Source: Thereva unica (lineage: Eukaryota; Arthropoda; Insecta; Diptera; Therevidae). Taken from it: 64,000 nucleotides of DNA. Position numbers and translations under genes: made by a program. The DNA lies in contig OX465281.1 in assembly GCA_949987705.1 (NCBI GenBank), positions 154,618,380 to 154,682,379 on the forward strand, read 5' to 3'. Below the pieces are notes generated by a model. The model ran no database searches. It was not told the DNA's origin and saw nothing but the letters and a program-made list of their open reading frames with translations. Shown here piece after piece: positions 23,320 to 33,187 of the stretch. How positions within the stretch are numbered: the stretch's first letter is position 1; each line of letters starts with the position of its first letter.

Positions 23320-23996
23320 GGTTCAGTACTCGAATCTCGGGGAGAGATAGACAAGACGCCTCCACTGCAAGTACTCTGTACTGGTGGCTGGAGGATACTT
23401 AAATATTGCGTATTCGCCCTTAAAACTTTAGATATAGACTAGTTTAGCTTGTAATCTAGTTTTTAACGATTAGCTTAGGGCTTAGATAGGATTAGTTATA
23501 GTTTTTACTTAGTAATAGATTTAGTTTTAAGTAAGCTTACGTGCGAGCTACCACGAGCTTTTGTTAGTTTTGTCTGTCTGTTTTTGTTTGTTGTTTGTCT
23601 GTTCTTTGTTTGTTTTGTTAGTTTTTCTAACACGAGCCCGTGGAAGCTCGTCGCCTGGACGGAGTACATCCGAGGCATTATGGTTTTTTTTCACATTTTT
23701 CCTTAGATTTAAAATAATAATGATTTGTTTTTAAATAAAATATAATTAAAAATAGATAAGTTTTAGCCGAAAGGCATAAGTTAATATAAGTTATAGATTA
23801 ATTTAGAGTGCCTGTTGAGGGCCAGTAAGTTAGATAGACTAGAATAGGTTAAAATAATTAACTTTAAGCAAAGTGATTCTTCTTTCTAGATCCATTCTTA
23901 TTGGATTGATGTTGTTAAGAATTACAAACAATTATTTCATCCTTTTTTGTGCATCGCGGGTTTTTTTCTGAAGTTGGTTTTTAAAATTTTTTTTTA
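23320..23996 (+). other. Jockey 3' UTR and flanking GACTTC-type repeat end
   Basis: AT-rich 3' region. It contains a run of TGTTTGT/TGTCTGT repeats at about 23565-23620 and the inverted pair CACGAGCTTTTGT... / CACGAGCCCGTGGAAGCTCG. From about 23930 the sequence belongs to the outer repeat (CTGAAGTTGGTTTTTAAAA). No gene. Confidence 0.45.
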
Positions 23997-25215
23997 TTAA
24001 CCTAAACCCATTTATTGACACAGATCAAATCATAAGAGTAGGAGGACGTTTAAAACATTCAAAATTACCTTACAACGAAAAATTCCCCATTATTCTTGAA
24101 CCAAACAATCCAATAACATCATTAATAATAGATGAAGTGCACAAAACAACCCTACACGGAAGAACGCAATTAACACTAACCACTATTAGGAGGGAATTTT
24201 GGATTCTTAAGGGTAGGACCGCTGTAAAACAAAGAATCCATAAATGCGTTATATGTTAGAAACAGAAGGCAACGACACAGCAACAACTAATGGGTGATCT
24301 GCCTGAAGCTAGAATTACTAGAAGTAGACCTTTTCAACATGTCAGCATTGATTTCTGTGGACCTATTACAATCAGAGAATCTCGGTGTAGAGGGAGAATC
24401 AAAACTTCAAAGGGATATGTATGTATATTTGTATGTCTAGCAACCAAAGCCATCCACTTAGAAGCAGTAAGTGAATTATCTAGTGATGCACTCCTAGCAG
24501 CCCTTAAGAGATTTGTTGCACGAAGTGGGCTAAGTAATCACATATACAGTGATTGTGGTACTTTGTTGGTTCAAACCGAAAACTAACCGTTATCCAATTA
24601 CAGCAAGAATGGGGATTGGACGATGAAGTCTACGGAATTGTTGAACAAATGGGTATAAAGTGGCATTTCATACCACCAGCTGCTCCGCATTTTGGAGGAT
24701 TATGGGAGAGTGGTGTAAAATCTACTAAATACCATATGAAACGCATAACTGGAAACTCCTTATTTACATTTGAAGAAATAACGACCTTATTAACACAGAT
24801 TGAGGCCTGCTTAAACTCAAGACCTCTATGCCCACTTACAAATGATCCGGAAGATACAGCAGTTCTGACCCCAGGGCATTTCCTTATTGGAAATGCAATA
24901 ATTGCTCCACCAGAAGAAAATTTACTAACTACCAAAATAAGCAACTTAAATCGATGGAAATATATGCAGCAAATGCATCAAACCTTCTGGAATGAATGGC
25001 AGAAAGAATATCTTCACAGATTGCAGCAACGACCAAAGTGGAATAAACAATCACCCAACATAAAAATCGGAAATCTTTTAATAAAAGATGAAAGATTACC
25101 ACCTACTCGATGGTTATTAGGAAGAGTAGTAGATGTACACCCAGGACCTGACGGATTAGTAAGAGTTGTGACGGTAAAATCAAAAGAATCCACCGTAAAA
25201 AGACCAATAACCACG

Positions 25216-25725
25216 TCTCCTCCACGTTGTTCTAGGTCTTCCTACTCGACGAAAACCTTGCGGATTCCAGTCAAGGGCCTGTTTGGCTAGATTTTCGTTT
25301 TCGCGTCGCAAGGTGTGGCCAACCCAATTCCATTTCCTGAGAACTCTGAGTTTGGAATTGTTATATAGGGCTTTTATCAATTCTATTATTTTATCAGGCA
25401 GTCCGCGTCGCCGTAGTGCCTTCCAAATGATGCTCCTATTTACCGAGTCGAACGCTTTCTCATAGTCTACGAAAGCATGGTAAAGGGGGGATCGGAATTC
25501 AGTAGACTGCTCCACTATTATTCTCAAGGTGTTAATATGATCAATACAGGAGCGGCCCTTCCTGAATCCGGCCTGCTGCCTCCTAAGCGTTCGATCAACT
25601 GCCTCACTTATCCTAGATAGTAATATATGGGACAACATTTTGCCCACAGTAGATAATAAACAGATACCTCTCCAGTTGTCGCATATTGTTAGGTCCCCCT
25701 TTTTTGGTATTTTGACTATGATACC
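25216..25725 (-). pseudogene. RTE-1 RT remainder with internal deletion
   Basis: Continues RTE-1 on the minus strand: IPKKGDLTICDNWRGICLLS (from 25725), QQAGFRKGRSCIDHIN, and motif A FVDYEKAFDSV. After YNNSKLRVL the sequence jumps to WNWVGHTLRR, dropping RT motifs B and C and the thumb, about 700 bp compared with RTE-2 at 36759. It ends at RPRTTWRR, where BEL-1 pol begins. Confidence 0.85.
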
Positions 25726-25880
25726 TCTTAGAAATAGATATTAAAATAAGTCCCGCCATCTATTATGAATATATGTATTTTGTTAATGTTAAACATCTAG
25801 GCCTCTGGGCTGTGCATCATACTGAAGCAAGAAAATAAATTTAGTCTTTCGTTAACCTTCAACAAATGTGTTTCACTATA
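25726..25880 (+). repeat. Copia 5' LTR
   Basis: 155 bp beginning TCTTAGAAATAGAT and ending TTTCACTATA. It matches the 3' LTR, which begins TGTTAGAAATAGAT, so the first bases of this copy have mutated (G to C). TSD ATACC precedes it at 25721-25725. Confidence 0.9.
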
Positions 25881-25894
25881 GGTTATGGGCCCAG
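25881..25894 (+). promoter_or_regulatory. Copia primer-binding site, complementary to tRNA-iMet anticodon arm
   Basis: GGTTATGGGCCCAG directly follows the LTR. It is complementary to the anticodon stem-loop region of initiator methionine tRNA (CTGGGCCCATAACC), as in copia elements that prime from a cleaved half-tRNA instead of the tRNA 3' end. Confidence 0.85.
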
Positions 25895-25949
25895 TCCCTT
25901 TTGCTAAAAATTAATAGTTTATTTTTTTTAGTGTTTTGCAAGCCAAAAA

Positions 25950-27139
25950 ATGAGTTCCAGCTACGTTGCAAATGTTCCAAAATTGAAAGGACGCGAGAAT
26001 TTTGATGACTGGACATTCGCAGTTGAAAACCTGTTGGTTTTGGAAGGCGCCGAAAAGTTCTTAAAAGAAGAAGGAACCGAGAGCGCGGCATTAGCGGCAG
26101 ATGCAAAAGCACGAGGGAAGTTAATCCTGACGATTGATTCATCATTATTTGTGCACATAAAAGAAACAAAGACTACTAAGGGATTGTGGCCAAATTGCGT
26201 GCTTTGTTCGACGATTCAGGATTTTCGCGGAAGATTACTTTGCTTCGTAATTTAATTTCTATAAGGTTAGAAAATTGTGAAAGCATGACAAACGTGACAA
26301 ATGCATGACGTGCACAAATAGTGGAAACTTCTCAACGTTTAAGTGCCACAGGCTTCGAGATTAACGATGAATGGGTCGGCTCATTGTTGTTGGCCGGATT
26401 ACCAGAGCGGTTTATGCCTATGATTATGGCTATAGAACATTCCGGAATCTCAATAACTGGTGATTCCATTAAAACAAAATTACTTGATATGGAATCAATT
26501 GACGGCAGTGAAACAGAATGTAGTTCGGCGTTGGTAGCCAGAAAGAGCCAGAAAAAGAAAATTGGTAAAGGTGGTAGTACCAGCAAACATGGCGGACACA
26601 GTTCGAATACGTCAAACCTAAATTTCAAAAATGTGAAAACAATAACTTGTTATCGTTGCAAACAAATGGGCCATTATCGTAATCAATGTCCACTCTTGAA
26701 CGAGAAAACAGAAAAAACGAAACAAAGTAACGCGTTTAGTGCTGTTTTTCTCACCGGAAATTTCAGTAAGAGTGATTTCTACATTGACTCAGGCGCAAGT
26801 ACGCATATGACTCCTAATGAGAGTTGGGTGAAAAATCCCACTTACTCAACGAATTTACCAGAAATAGTAATTGCCAATAAGATGAAAGTTCCCGTTGTGT
26901 GTTCAGGTAAATTGGAAATAACAACAAGTTACAATTATAACATAACTGTCAAGAATGTGTTGTGTGTCCCAAGTCTCACGACAAACCTATTATCAGTAAG
27001 TGAATTGATTAAGAATGGAAACAAGCTCAATTTTAAACCTAATAAATGTCTAATAAGAAACAAATTCAATAATTTAGTTGCAGAAGCGGAACTAATTGAT
27101 GGTGTATACAGAGTAAAACTACAAGGTAGCAGAGCGTAG
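25950..27139 (+). pseudogene. Copia gag and protease
   Basis: Gag starts at ATG 25950 (VPKLKGRENFDDWTFAVEN, the UBN2-type copia gag). A frameshift near 26188 and a TGA at about 26307 precede the frame from 26321 (EWVGSLLLAGLPERF). A zinc knuckle CYRCKQMGHYRNQC lies at about 26650-26690. The protease site is YIDSGASTHMT (about 26783). Two in-frame TAGs (27137 and 27149), next to a small AGCGTAG repeat, separate it from integrase. Confidence 0.85.
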
Positions 27140-27175
27140 AGCGTAGCGTAGAAACTAAAAACACAGAACTGTTTA

Positions 27176-28690
27176 TTGACATCAACTAAGATCAATGGAG
27201 AAACATGGCACAGGCGGCTCGGGCATATAAATAGCAATGACATGAATAAAATGAAGAGTTGTGGACTAGTTGACGGGCTGGATTATCCTGACGGGTTTGT
27301 AACAAGTAAGTCAAACTGTGAAATATGTTGTGAAGGGAAGCAGTCAAGGCTACCATTCGCCACAGGCTCACGTGCAACAGATATATTACAAATTATTCAT
27401 TCAGACGTTTGCGGGCCCATGGAGAATAAGTCAATAGGTGGTGCTCAATATTTTCTATTGTTCATAGATGACTACAGCAGAATGACCTTCATTTATTTCC
27501 TAAAAGCTAAGAGTGAAGTGTTGAGCCATTTTAAAGAGTTTAAGTCGAAAGTTGAAAATTTTCAGGATAAAAAAATTAAAATCTTGAGAACAGACAAAGG
27601 CCGCGAGTATTGTAACAATGCTTTTGAAGATTTCCTAAAGAAAGAAGGTATCATGCATCAAAAAACAAACCCATATACGCCGGAACAGAATGGACTCAGT
27701 GAGAGGTCAAATAGAACTATAGTGGAGAGAGCACGATGCTTACTTTTCGAAGCTAATTTAGAAAAGAAGTTTTGGGCAGAAGCTGCCAATACAGCTGTCT
27801 ATTTAAAAAACAGATCAGTAGCTTCAGGGATTGAAAAGACTCCATATGAAGTCTGGACCGGAAAAAGGCCAAACTTGCAACACATACGCATATTTGGGAG
27901 TCCTGTGATGGCGCATATACCAAAGGAGAAAAGGACCAAGTGGGACAGAACGTCGAAGAAACACATTCTGGTTGGTTTCTGTGATAACGTCAAAGGTTAT
28001 AGAATTTATGATCCAGTAAAAAACCATATTACGACCAGTGGAGACGTTATAATACTAGAGAAGACAAAGAAAGAAGCAGCAGTCACCATTCCTATAGAGA
28101 ACACAGAATCAGTGGGGGAATTAATGGAGGAATCTGTGGTGACATTTAAAAAAGATGAGCAATCCAGTTCGAGTGAGTCAGAATTTATGGATGTTGAAGA
28201 CGAAGACAAGCCGGAAGAAGAAGACAGAAGCATACAGGATGAAGGAGAAAAATTACCGCCTCAAGATATACCATGTGATGCACTGCAGACAGCGTATGAA
28301 GTAAGAGAAAAAAGGCAGAGGAAGAAACCTTCAAGGTATGGCTTTGTTAATATGTGTACTACATCTATAGGAGCAGATGGAATGACATATGCAGAGGCTA
28401 TTAGTGGACCCGAGAAACAACAGTGGTTGCAGGCGATGGCAGAGGAACTGCAGTCATTTGAGGACAATCAAGCGTGGGAAATCGTTGACGTTCCAAACAA
28501 TGCGAATGTAGTGCAGTGCAGATGGGTTTTGAAAAAGAAACTCGATTGTGACAATAAGGTAAGACATCGTGCCAGACTTGTAGCCAAAGGTTTTACGCAG
28601 AGAGCTGGAGTGGACTATCAACAAACTTTTTCTCCGGTTATCAGACATTCAACCTTACGGTTACTATTTGCCCTAAGTGTACAGATATAA
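27176..28690 (+). pseudogene. Copia integrase and RT N-terminus
   Basis: Same frame as the protease after two stops. The integrase zinc region is HRRLGH with CEICCEGKQ; the catalytic core has IIHSDVCGPM (Asp), LRTDKGREY (Asp) and YTPEQNGLSER (Glu), so the DDE triad is present. A linker rich in S and E follows, then RT starts with WVLKKKLDCDNKVRHRARLV and GFTQRAGVDYQQTFSPV. The frame ends at 28690, where a shift moves motif A (ITHLDVTTAFLNG) to the next piece. Confidence 0.85.
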
Positions 28691-28699
28691 ATATTACTC

Positions 28700-29767
28700 A
28701 TTTGGACGTCACAACAGCCTTTCTTAATGGTTATTTAAAAGAAAGTATTTTTATGCATTTGCCTGAAGGTTTTCCTGTTAAAGATTCGAGTAAAATATTA
28801 AAGTTAAAAAGAGCTGTTTATGGCTTAAAACAATCATCATTTGCCTGGTATCAAAGAGTAGAGGAAACTTTGTGCAGTTTAGGGTTCAACAAAAGCAAAC
28901 TAGAACCTTGTGTCTTTATAAAAAATCACAGTGACAATAAAAAAACTATTGTTGGAGTATACGTTGATGATTTCATCATATTTTCAAATAATAAGTCAGA
29001 GACCGATTTTCTGATACAATCTTTAAGTCAAAAATTTAAAATAAAAAATCTGGGTCAAGTCAAACAATATTTGGGTATGAGAATTAATATTATATAAACC
29101 AAAATTCAAGTGTAATTACAGTAGATCAGGAGCATTTTATTGAACAGCTGCTAAAAAGGTTTGATATGTCTGATTGTAATACAGCTGATACACCTATAGA
29201 GTGTAAGTTAAATGTCGAAAAATCTAAAATTTGTGAAGATAAATTGCCTTATCAAAAATTAATAGGTAGCTTAATGTATAGATTAAGACACGACCAGATA
29301 TTGCGTATTCAATAAGTTATCTCAGTCAATTCAATAACTCATATTCGTATATTCACTGGAATTATGTTAAAAGGATTTTAAAATATCTGTCAAAAACCAA
29401 GAACTATTGCTTGAGATATTCCAAAGAAGGAACAGAACTGGAAGGATTTGTAGATGCAGACTGGGCTAGTGATGCCATTGATAGACGGTCATACACAGGT
29501 TTCTGTTTTATTAGATCCGGGTCTGCTGTTTCTTGGGAAAGCCAAAAACAAAGAACAGTAGCTTTAAGTAGTTGTGAAGCAGAGTACATGGCTCTATCAG
29601 AAGCTTGTCGTGAAGCCATTTACATACAGAATTTGGAATGTGAAATAACAAATTGTTGTAACAAGATTGTACTATACAGTGATAGTCAGACCGCACTGAA
29701 GCTGGCAAATAATCATCAGTCTCATAAACGCTCAAAACACATTGACGTGCGATATAACTTCATCAAA
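28700..29767 (+). pseudogene. Copia RT and RNase H (cut by LINE-A)
   Basis: RT from 28702: DVTTAFLNGYLKESIFM, LKRAVYGLKQS, GVYVDDFIIFSN (catalytic YVDD). After a stop at 29095-29097 the thumb continues in another frame (ITVDQEHFIEQLLKRFD, PYQKLIGSLMYR). RNase H runs from about 29411 with GFVDADWASD, ALSSCEAEYMAL, LYSDSQTALKLA and HKRSKHIDVRYNFIK, and is then interrupted at 29767 by LINE-A. Confidence 0.85.
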
Positions 29768-32630
29768 TTTCTTTTTTTCTGTTTTCTATACAGGAGTCCT
29801 AATATTTGTAATGAAGCCTCCTTATTAGCATTCGACGCTATCTCTGAACGTATCTCCGAACTTTTATCCTCCCATCCGGAGTGCGAAATCATTGTTGCGG
29901 GTGATTTCAACGTTCACAACGTAAATTGGCTGAATTACTCGAATGGCACCAGTGTTTCTGGCAGGGATGCCGAGCTCTTTGCTGAGACCAATAACCTGCA
30001 CCAATTAGTGAAACAGCGTACGCGTGTTCCTGACACTGCGGGACAAGGGGCACACCTCCTTGATCTTTTTCTTACCTCCCACCCTTCACGTTACTCCGTT
30101 GAGGTCGATTCGCCTATTGGAAACTCGGATCACTGTCTAGTCAGCACTTACTTCTCCTATCCATCTCCAACCCCAACAACGCCAGCTCCTAGGAGAACTG
30201 TTTGGCATTATGGAAAAGCCAACTGGTGGGGGCTGATTCGCTCTTTCCAAGCTACTGATTGGGATTTGCGTTTTCAGAATCGCGATGTTAACCCTGCGTG
30301 TGCACACTGGGTCTTTGAAGAAACAGATAAAATCCGAAACTCAAATTTTTCTCTTATGAATAGAAGGCGAACTTCAACTACCTCCCCAATGCTTTCAAAC
30401 ATATGACTTTGGCAACTTGTTGGCTATATAGTAGACACTTCAATAAGTACCCCAGATTTTTTTCAGAATTTTTGATAGCCGAGAAAACTTTGAAAACCCG
30501 GCCGTTCCCTAAAAGACCCAGTGTACACACCGTGTCTCGGAAAATATAGTGTACACACGCAGGGTTAATTTTGCGGCCATCTGTATTACCAAAATTATAC
30601 TGACCGGAATGCGTTTATTCATTCCCCATTCTTCCAAATCCATAAAGCCTAGGCAATATGGATGGTTCAATCGAGAGTGTTTGAACGCAATCAAAACCAA
30701 AGAAGCCGCCTACAGACAGTACAAAAACTCTCCGAGCGAAACATCGCGACGTGAATACATCAGGTTGAGAAACTCTTGTAAATCCACCATCAAGAGAGTC
30801 AAAGAATTATTCGATGAGAAACTGAGAGGTAAACTCATAAACTCCACTGCTGGCAGTAAAAACTTCTGGTCCTTGGTAACCTCCATCAGGAAGAATTTCA
30901 CTTCACATTCAACGCCTTCATTCATTTACAACAAAAATGTGATAACGGAAAGCAAACCCAAGGCCGATCTGCTCGCACTTCTGTTCGCCGAAAATTCTTC
31001 CTTACCCGATGCCGTCAGGCAACCCCCCACCATCGAGTGTTCCGCTTACTCAATGGATAGAGTTTTCTTCAGGACGCGTGAAGTATATAAGTGTCTCAAA
31101 GAGCTGGACTCCAACAAAGCCACTGGCCCCGACAAAATTCCCCCTATAGTTCTTAAAAAATGTGCCTCACCTTTGGCTAAACCTCTGCGCAAACTTTTTG
31201 CACCTTCATACTTCTCCGGAGTTTATCCTGACTCCTGGAAACTGGCTCATGTTCAGCCTATACCGAAAAAAGGTGAAGCTAGTGACCCTACTAACTACCG
31301 CCCAATAGCAATTACTTCTATTCTCTCCAAAGTTATGGAGACAATAATAAAAACGAAGTTTATGGAATATCTTGAATACAACCAAATATTGAATGACAAA
31401 CAATACGGCTTTAGATCGAAAAGATCCACTGGTGACCTCCTTGTTTGCTTAACGGAGCACCTCAGCCGGAGTATACACCGATTTGGTGAATCTGGTTTGG
31501 TTGCTCTGGATATCTCGAAGACTTTTGACAGAGTATGGCATCCCGCTCTGTTGGCTAAACTCCAAGCTATTGGTATTGACTCTGTTCTGAAGAACTGGAT
31601 TGAGAGCTTCCTTTCAGGCCGTTCAATCAAGGTAGTATTGGATGGCGTCGAATCCGACCCCCACCACATCTCCGCAGGTGTTCCCCAGGGCTCAATTCTA
31701 TCACCAGTTCTCTTCCTAGTTTTTATAAATGACCTGCTCTCAGTCCCCTCTAACTCACTCCACAGCTTTGCTGATGACGGTACTCTACGTTACTCCTATG
31801 GTTTTGATAATGTAACACAAGCGCGTGCCAGACCTTGTCTACATCATCGCCAACTGTTGACCAATTCAATCAACAGGGACATCGAACGAATTCTTGAATG
31901 GGGCCGCAAGAACCGTGTCGAATCCAATGCATCTAAAACGAAGTACTGTCTCATCTCCAATAAAACTTGCACCGAACCGCTTTCTATTTCAGTGGACAAC
32001 AAGACCGTAACGGCAGAACCCTCTCTAAACATCCTAGGCGTAACATTAGCTGAAGATCTGCGCTGGAATAACCACATATTCCAAAGTGCTAAACAAGCAT
32101 CCCAGTGTCTAGGATTCCTCAAAAGGTACAAATTTTTCCTTCAGACGTCTGCCAGGGCTATAATTTACAAGTCCTACATTCGTCCCCGTCTTGAATATAA
32201 CTCGTATATCTGGGCCGGGGCCCCAAGAACCATCTTAGCTTGGCTGGACAAGGTGCAAACCCGCGCTCTCAAACTTATTGGTGACAGCGCCATTTGCTCT
32301 TCAATTGACTCATTAAGCCACCGTAGGAATGTTGCAGCTCTAGCAAAATTTTATCGTTTTTTTCATAATGATTGCTCCACTGAAATAAGTAACCTTATGC
32401 CTCCACGGCAACATTTTTCCCGCAACACAAGACTTGCCCGCTCGGCTCACCCCCTCAGTTTACAGCCCTTATCTTCGCGCACACTCCGATCTAGAAATTC
32501 GTTTATAACAAGAACCACTCGTCTGTGGAACAACCTTCCAAAGACGGTATTCCCGAACTCATATAACATCCAAGAGTTCAAACGCAAGGCTCATCGCCAC
32601 TTTCTGCAACACCCCCTTGACTCCCCCTAA
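29768..32630 (+). pseudogene. LINE-A endonuclease-RT (truncated, MITE-interrupted)
   Basis: Endonuclease part: CFLYRSPNICNEAS, IIVAGDFNVHNVNWL, DLFLTSHPSRYSVEV and GNSDHCLVSTYF. After the MITE, RT: SNKATGPDKIPPIVLKKC, KKGEASDPTNYRPIAITS, KQYGFRSKRSTGDLL, LVALDISKTFDRVW (motif A), SAGVPQGSILSPVLFLVF (motif B) and HSFADDGTLRY (motif C). Motif C has Phe where most non-LTR RTs have Tyr; LINE-A copy 2 shows the same, so it is a family trait. The C-terminal RPRLEYNSYIWAG block is present. Confidence 0.85.
30292..30564. mobile_element. piggyBac-type MITE, TTAA target duplication
   Basis: 273 bp with inverted ends CCCTGCGTGTGCACAC (30292-30307) and the complement of CCCTGCGTGTGTACAC (30549-30564), flanked by TTAA on both sides (30288-30291 and 30565-30568). 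Subterminal copies of CACTGGGTCTTT are inverted too. Removing the MITE and one TTAA restores the LINE-A frame exactly (277 bp, giving RDVNFAAICITK). TTAA duplication and CCC-starting ends define piggyBac-like elements. No transposase is present. Confidence 0.9.
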
Positions 32631-32768
32631 CCTATTATGTCCTTCTCTCTATCTTTCGAGCTAAGCTTACTACTGGACATTGCACCATGACCTAAACGAC
32701 ATGACGAATTAGTAGTACAAAGGGTGACACCTGAGCTTAGACTATCACATAAAAAAAGAAAAAAAAAA

Positions 32769-32903
32769 GATGTAATTAGTAACGACATTGTTGAAACAAA
32801 ATATTTGCCAACTAATAGTATGCCCGCTGACTTATTAACCAAAGGATTGCCAGGAGTAAAACACTACAAATTTATGAAAACACTTGGTATTGTACAAAAG
32901 TAA
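32769..32903 (+). pseudogene. Copia RNase H C-terminus, beyond LINE-A
   Basis: Directly after the LINE-A poly(A): DVISNDIVETKYLPT, MPADLLTKGLPGVKHY and a stop at about 32901. This is the usual end of copia pol and joins in sense to NFIK at 29767, proving the LINE inserted into copia. Confidence 0.85.
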
Positions 32904-33015
32904 ATTTATTGTTACTTATATCACTTATATTTTTTTATATTACTTATAGTATTTGTATTGCTTATATTACTTGAATTACTTATTATAATGGGTACTTAAT
33001 TTATTTGTAATTTTG

Positions 33016-33028
33016 ATCTAGTGGGGGT
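33016..33028 (+). promoter_or_regulatory. Copia polypurine tract
   Basis: CTAGTGGGGG directly upstream of the 3' LTR start TGTTAGAAATAG; this is where plus-strand synthesis is primed. Confidence 0.6.
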
Positions 33029-33182
33029 GTTAGAAATAGATATCAAAATAAGTCCCGCCATCTATTATGAAAATATGTATTTTGTTAATGTTAAACATCT
33101 AGGCCTCTGGGCTGTGCATCATACTGAAGCAAGAAAATAAATTTAGTCTTTCGTTAACCTTCAACAAATGTGTTTCACTATA
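33029..33182 (+). repeat. Copia 3' LTR
   Basis: 154 bp from TGTTAGAAATAG to TTTCACTATA, followed by the TSD ATACC (33183-33187) and by RTE-1 endonuclease/RT sequence. Confidence 0.9.
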
Positions 33183-33187
33183 ATACC

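Larger units (their letters stand above)
18430..23890 (+). mobile_element. Jockey-clade non-LTR retrotransposon, nearly intact
   Basis: 5' UTR, ORF1 (18597-20171), ORF2 (20180-23319 with one frameshift) and a 3' region of about 560 bp ending before the GACTTC-type repeat resumes near 23900. ORF1 carries the PRE_C2HC/zinc-knuckle arrangement typical of Jockey elements. The spacing of 8 bp between the ORFs also fits. Only one frameshift was found in over 4.7 kb of coding sequence, so the insertion is fairly recent. End positions are approximate. Confidence 0.8.
17110..24002. mobile_element. 6.9 kb composite insertion in BEL-1 integrase, TTAACC repeated at both ends
   Basis: TTAACC occurs at 17110-17115 and 23997-24002. 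Excising the segment and one copy joins the integrase frame as SPIF|NLNPFID, so this is a true insertion with up to 6 bp of duplication. The outer edges carry a related sequence: GACTTCAAAAAAAGAGGAGG at the left and, inverted, AACTTCAGAAAAAAACCCG at the right. I recall similar 'GACTTCAAAAAAGGAGGAGGTT' runs dispersed in insect genomes but cannot verify the family. Inside it are a TIR element (17159-18096) and the Jockey element. Confidence 0.65.
16991..25215 (+). pseudogene. BEL-1 integrase, split by a 6.9 kb insertion
   Basis: The N-terminal piece (16991-17109) reads CEELVRAKKAIIRKAQLYSF and ends SPIF. The rest resumes at 24003: NLNPFID, IIRVGGRLKHS, LHGRTQLTLTTIRREFWIL, a zinc-binding end (KCVIC, then a TAG at about 24258), the catalytic core IDFCGPITI (first Asp), IYSDCGT (second Asp, with a frameshift near 24560) and PHFGGLWESGVK (Glu), then TPGHFLIG and RWLLGRVVDVHPGPDG. 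It breaks off at KRPIT, where RTE-1 sequence begins. The enzyme inserts element cDNA; this copy is dead. Confidence 0.85.
29768..32768 (+). mobile_element. LINE-A copy 1, 5'-truncated non-LTR element inside copia RNase H
   Basis: Starts mid-endonuclease at about 29768 and ends with an A-rich tail at 32750-32768 after the shared 3' motif (CTTCTCTCTATCTT ... GACTATCACA). Inserted into copia between NFIK and DVISND. It is interrupted by a TTAA-bounded MITE (30292-30564). With that removed, the frame is open from the truncation to the stop at 32628-32630. The clade was not determined; no ORF1 is seen in either copy here. Confidence 0.85.
25726..33182 (+). mobile_element. Copia LTR retrotransposon (decayed, with LINE inside)
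   Basis: LTRs of about 155 bp at 25726-25880 and 33029-33182, a 5-bp TSD ATACC, a primer-binding site of half-tRNA type, gag, protease, integrase, RT and RNase H in the copia order, and a polypurine tract. The LTRs differ at only a few positions. LINE-A copy 1 (29768-32768) splits the RNase H. Several frameshifts and stops disable the polyprotein. The copia sits in the RT of RTE-1. Confidence 0.9.

Noticed and set aside
29411..30406. A single 331-codon gene with RNase H and endonuclease domains
   Set aside because: It is a chance fusion of copia RNase H, LINE-A endonuclease and MITE sequence across two insertion junctions.
33161..33187. C-terminal HIC end of the RTE-1 endonuclease ORF
   Set aside because: These codons are read from the copia LTR and are not part of the RTE protein.
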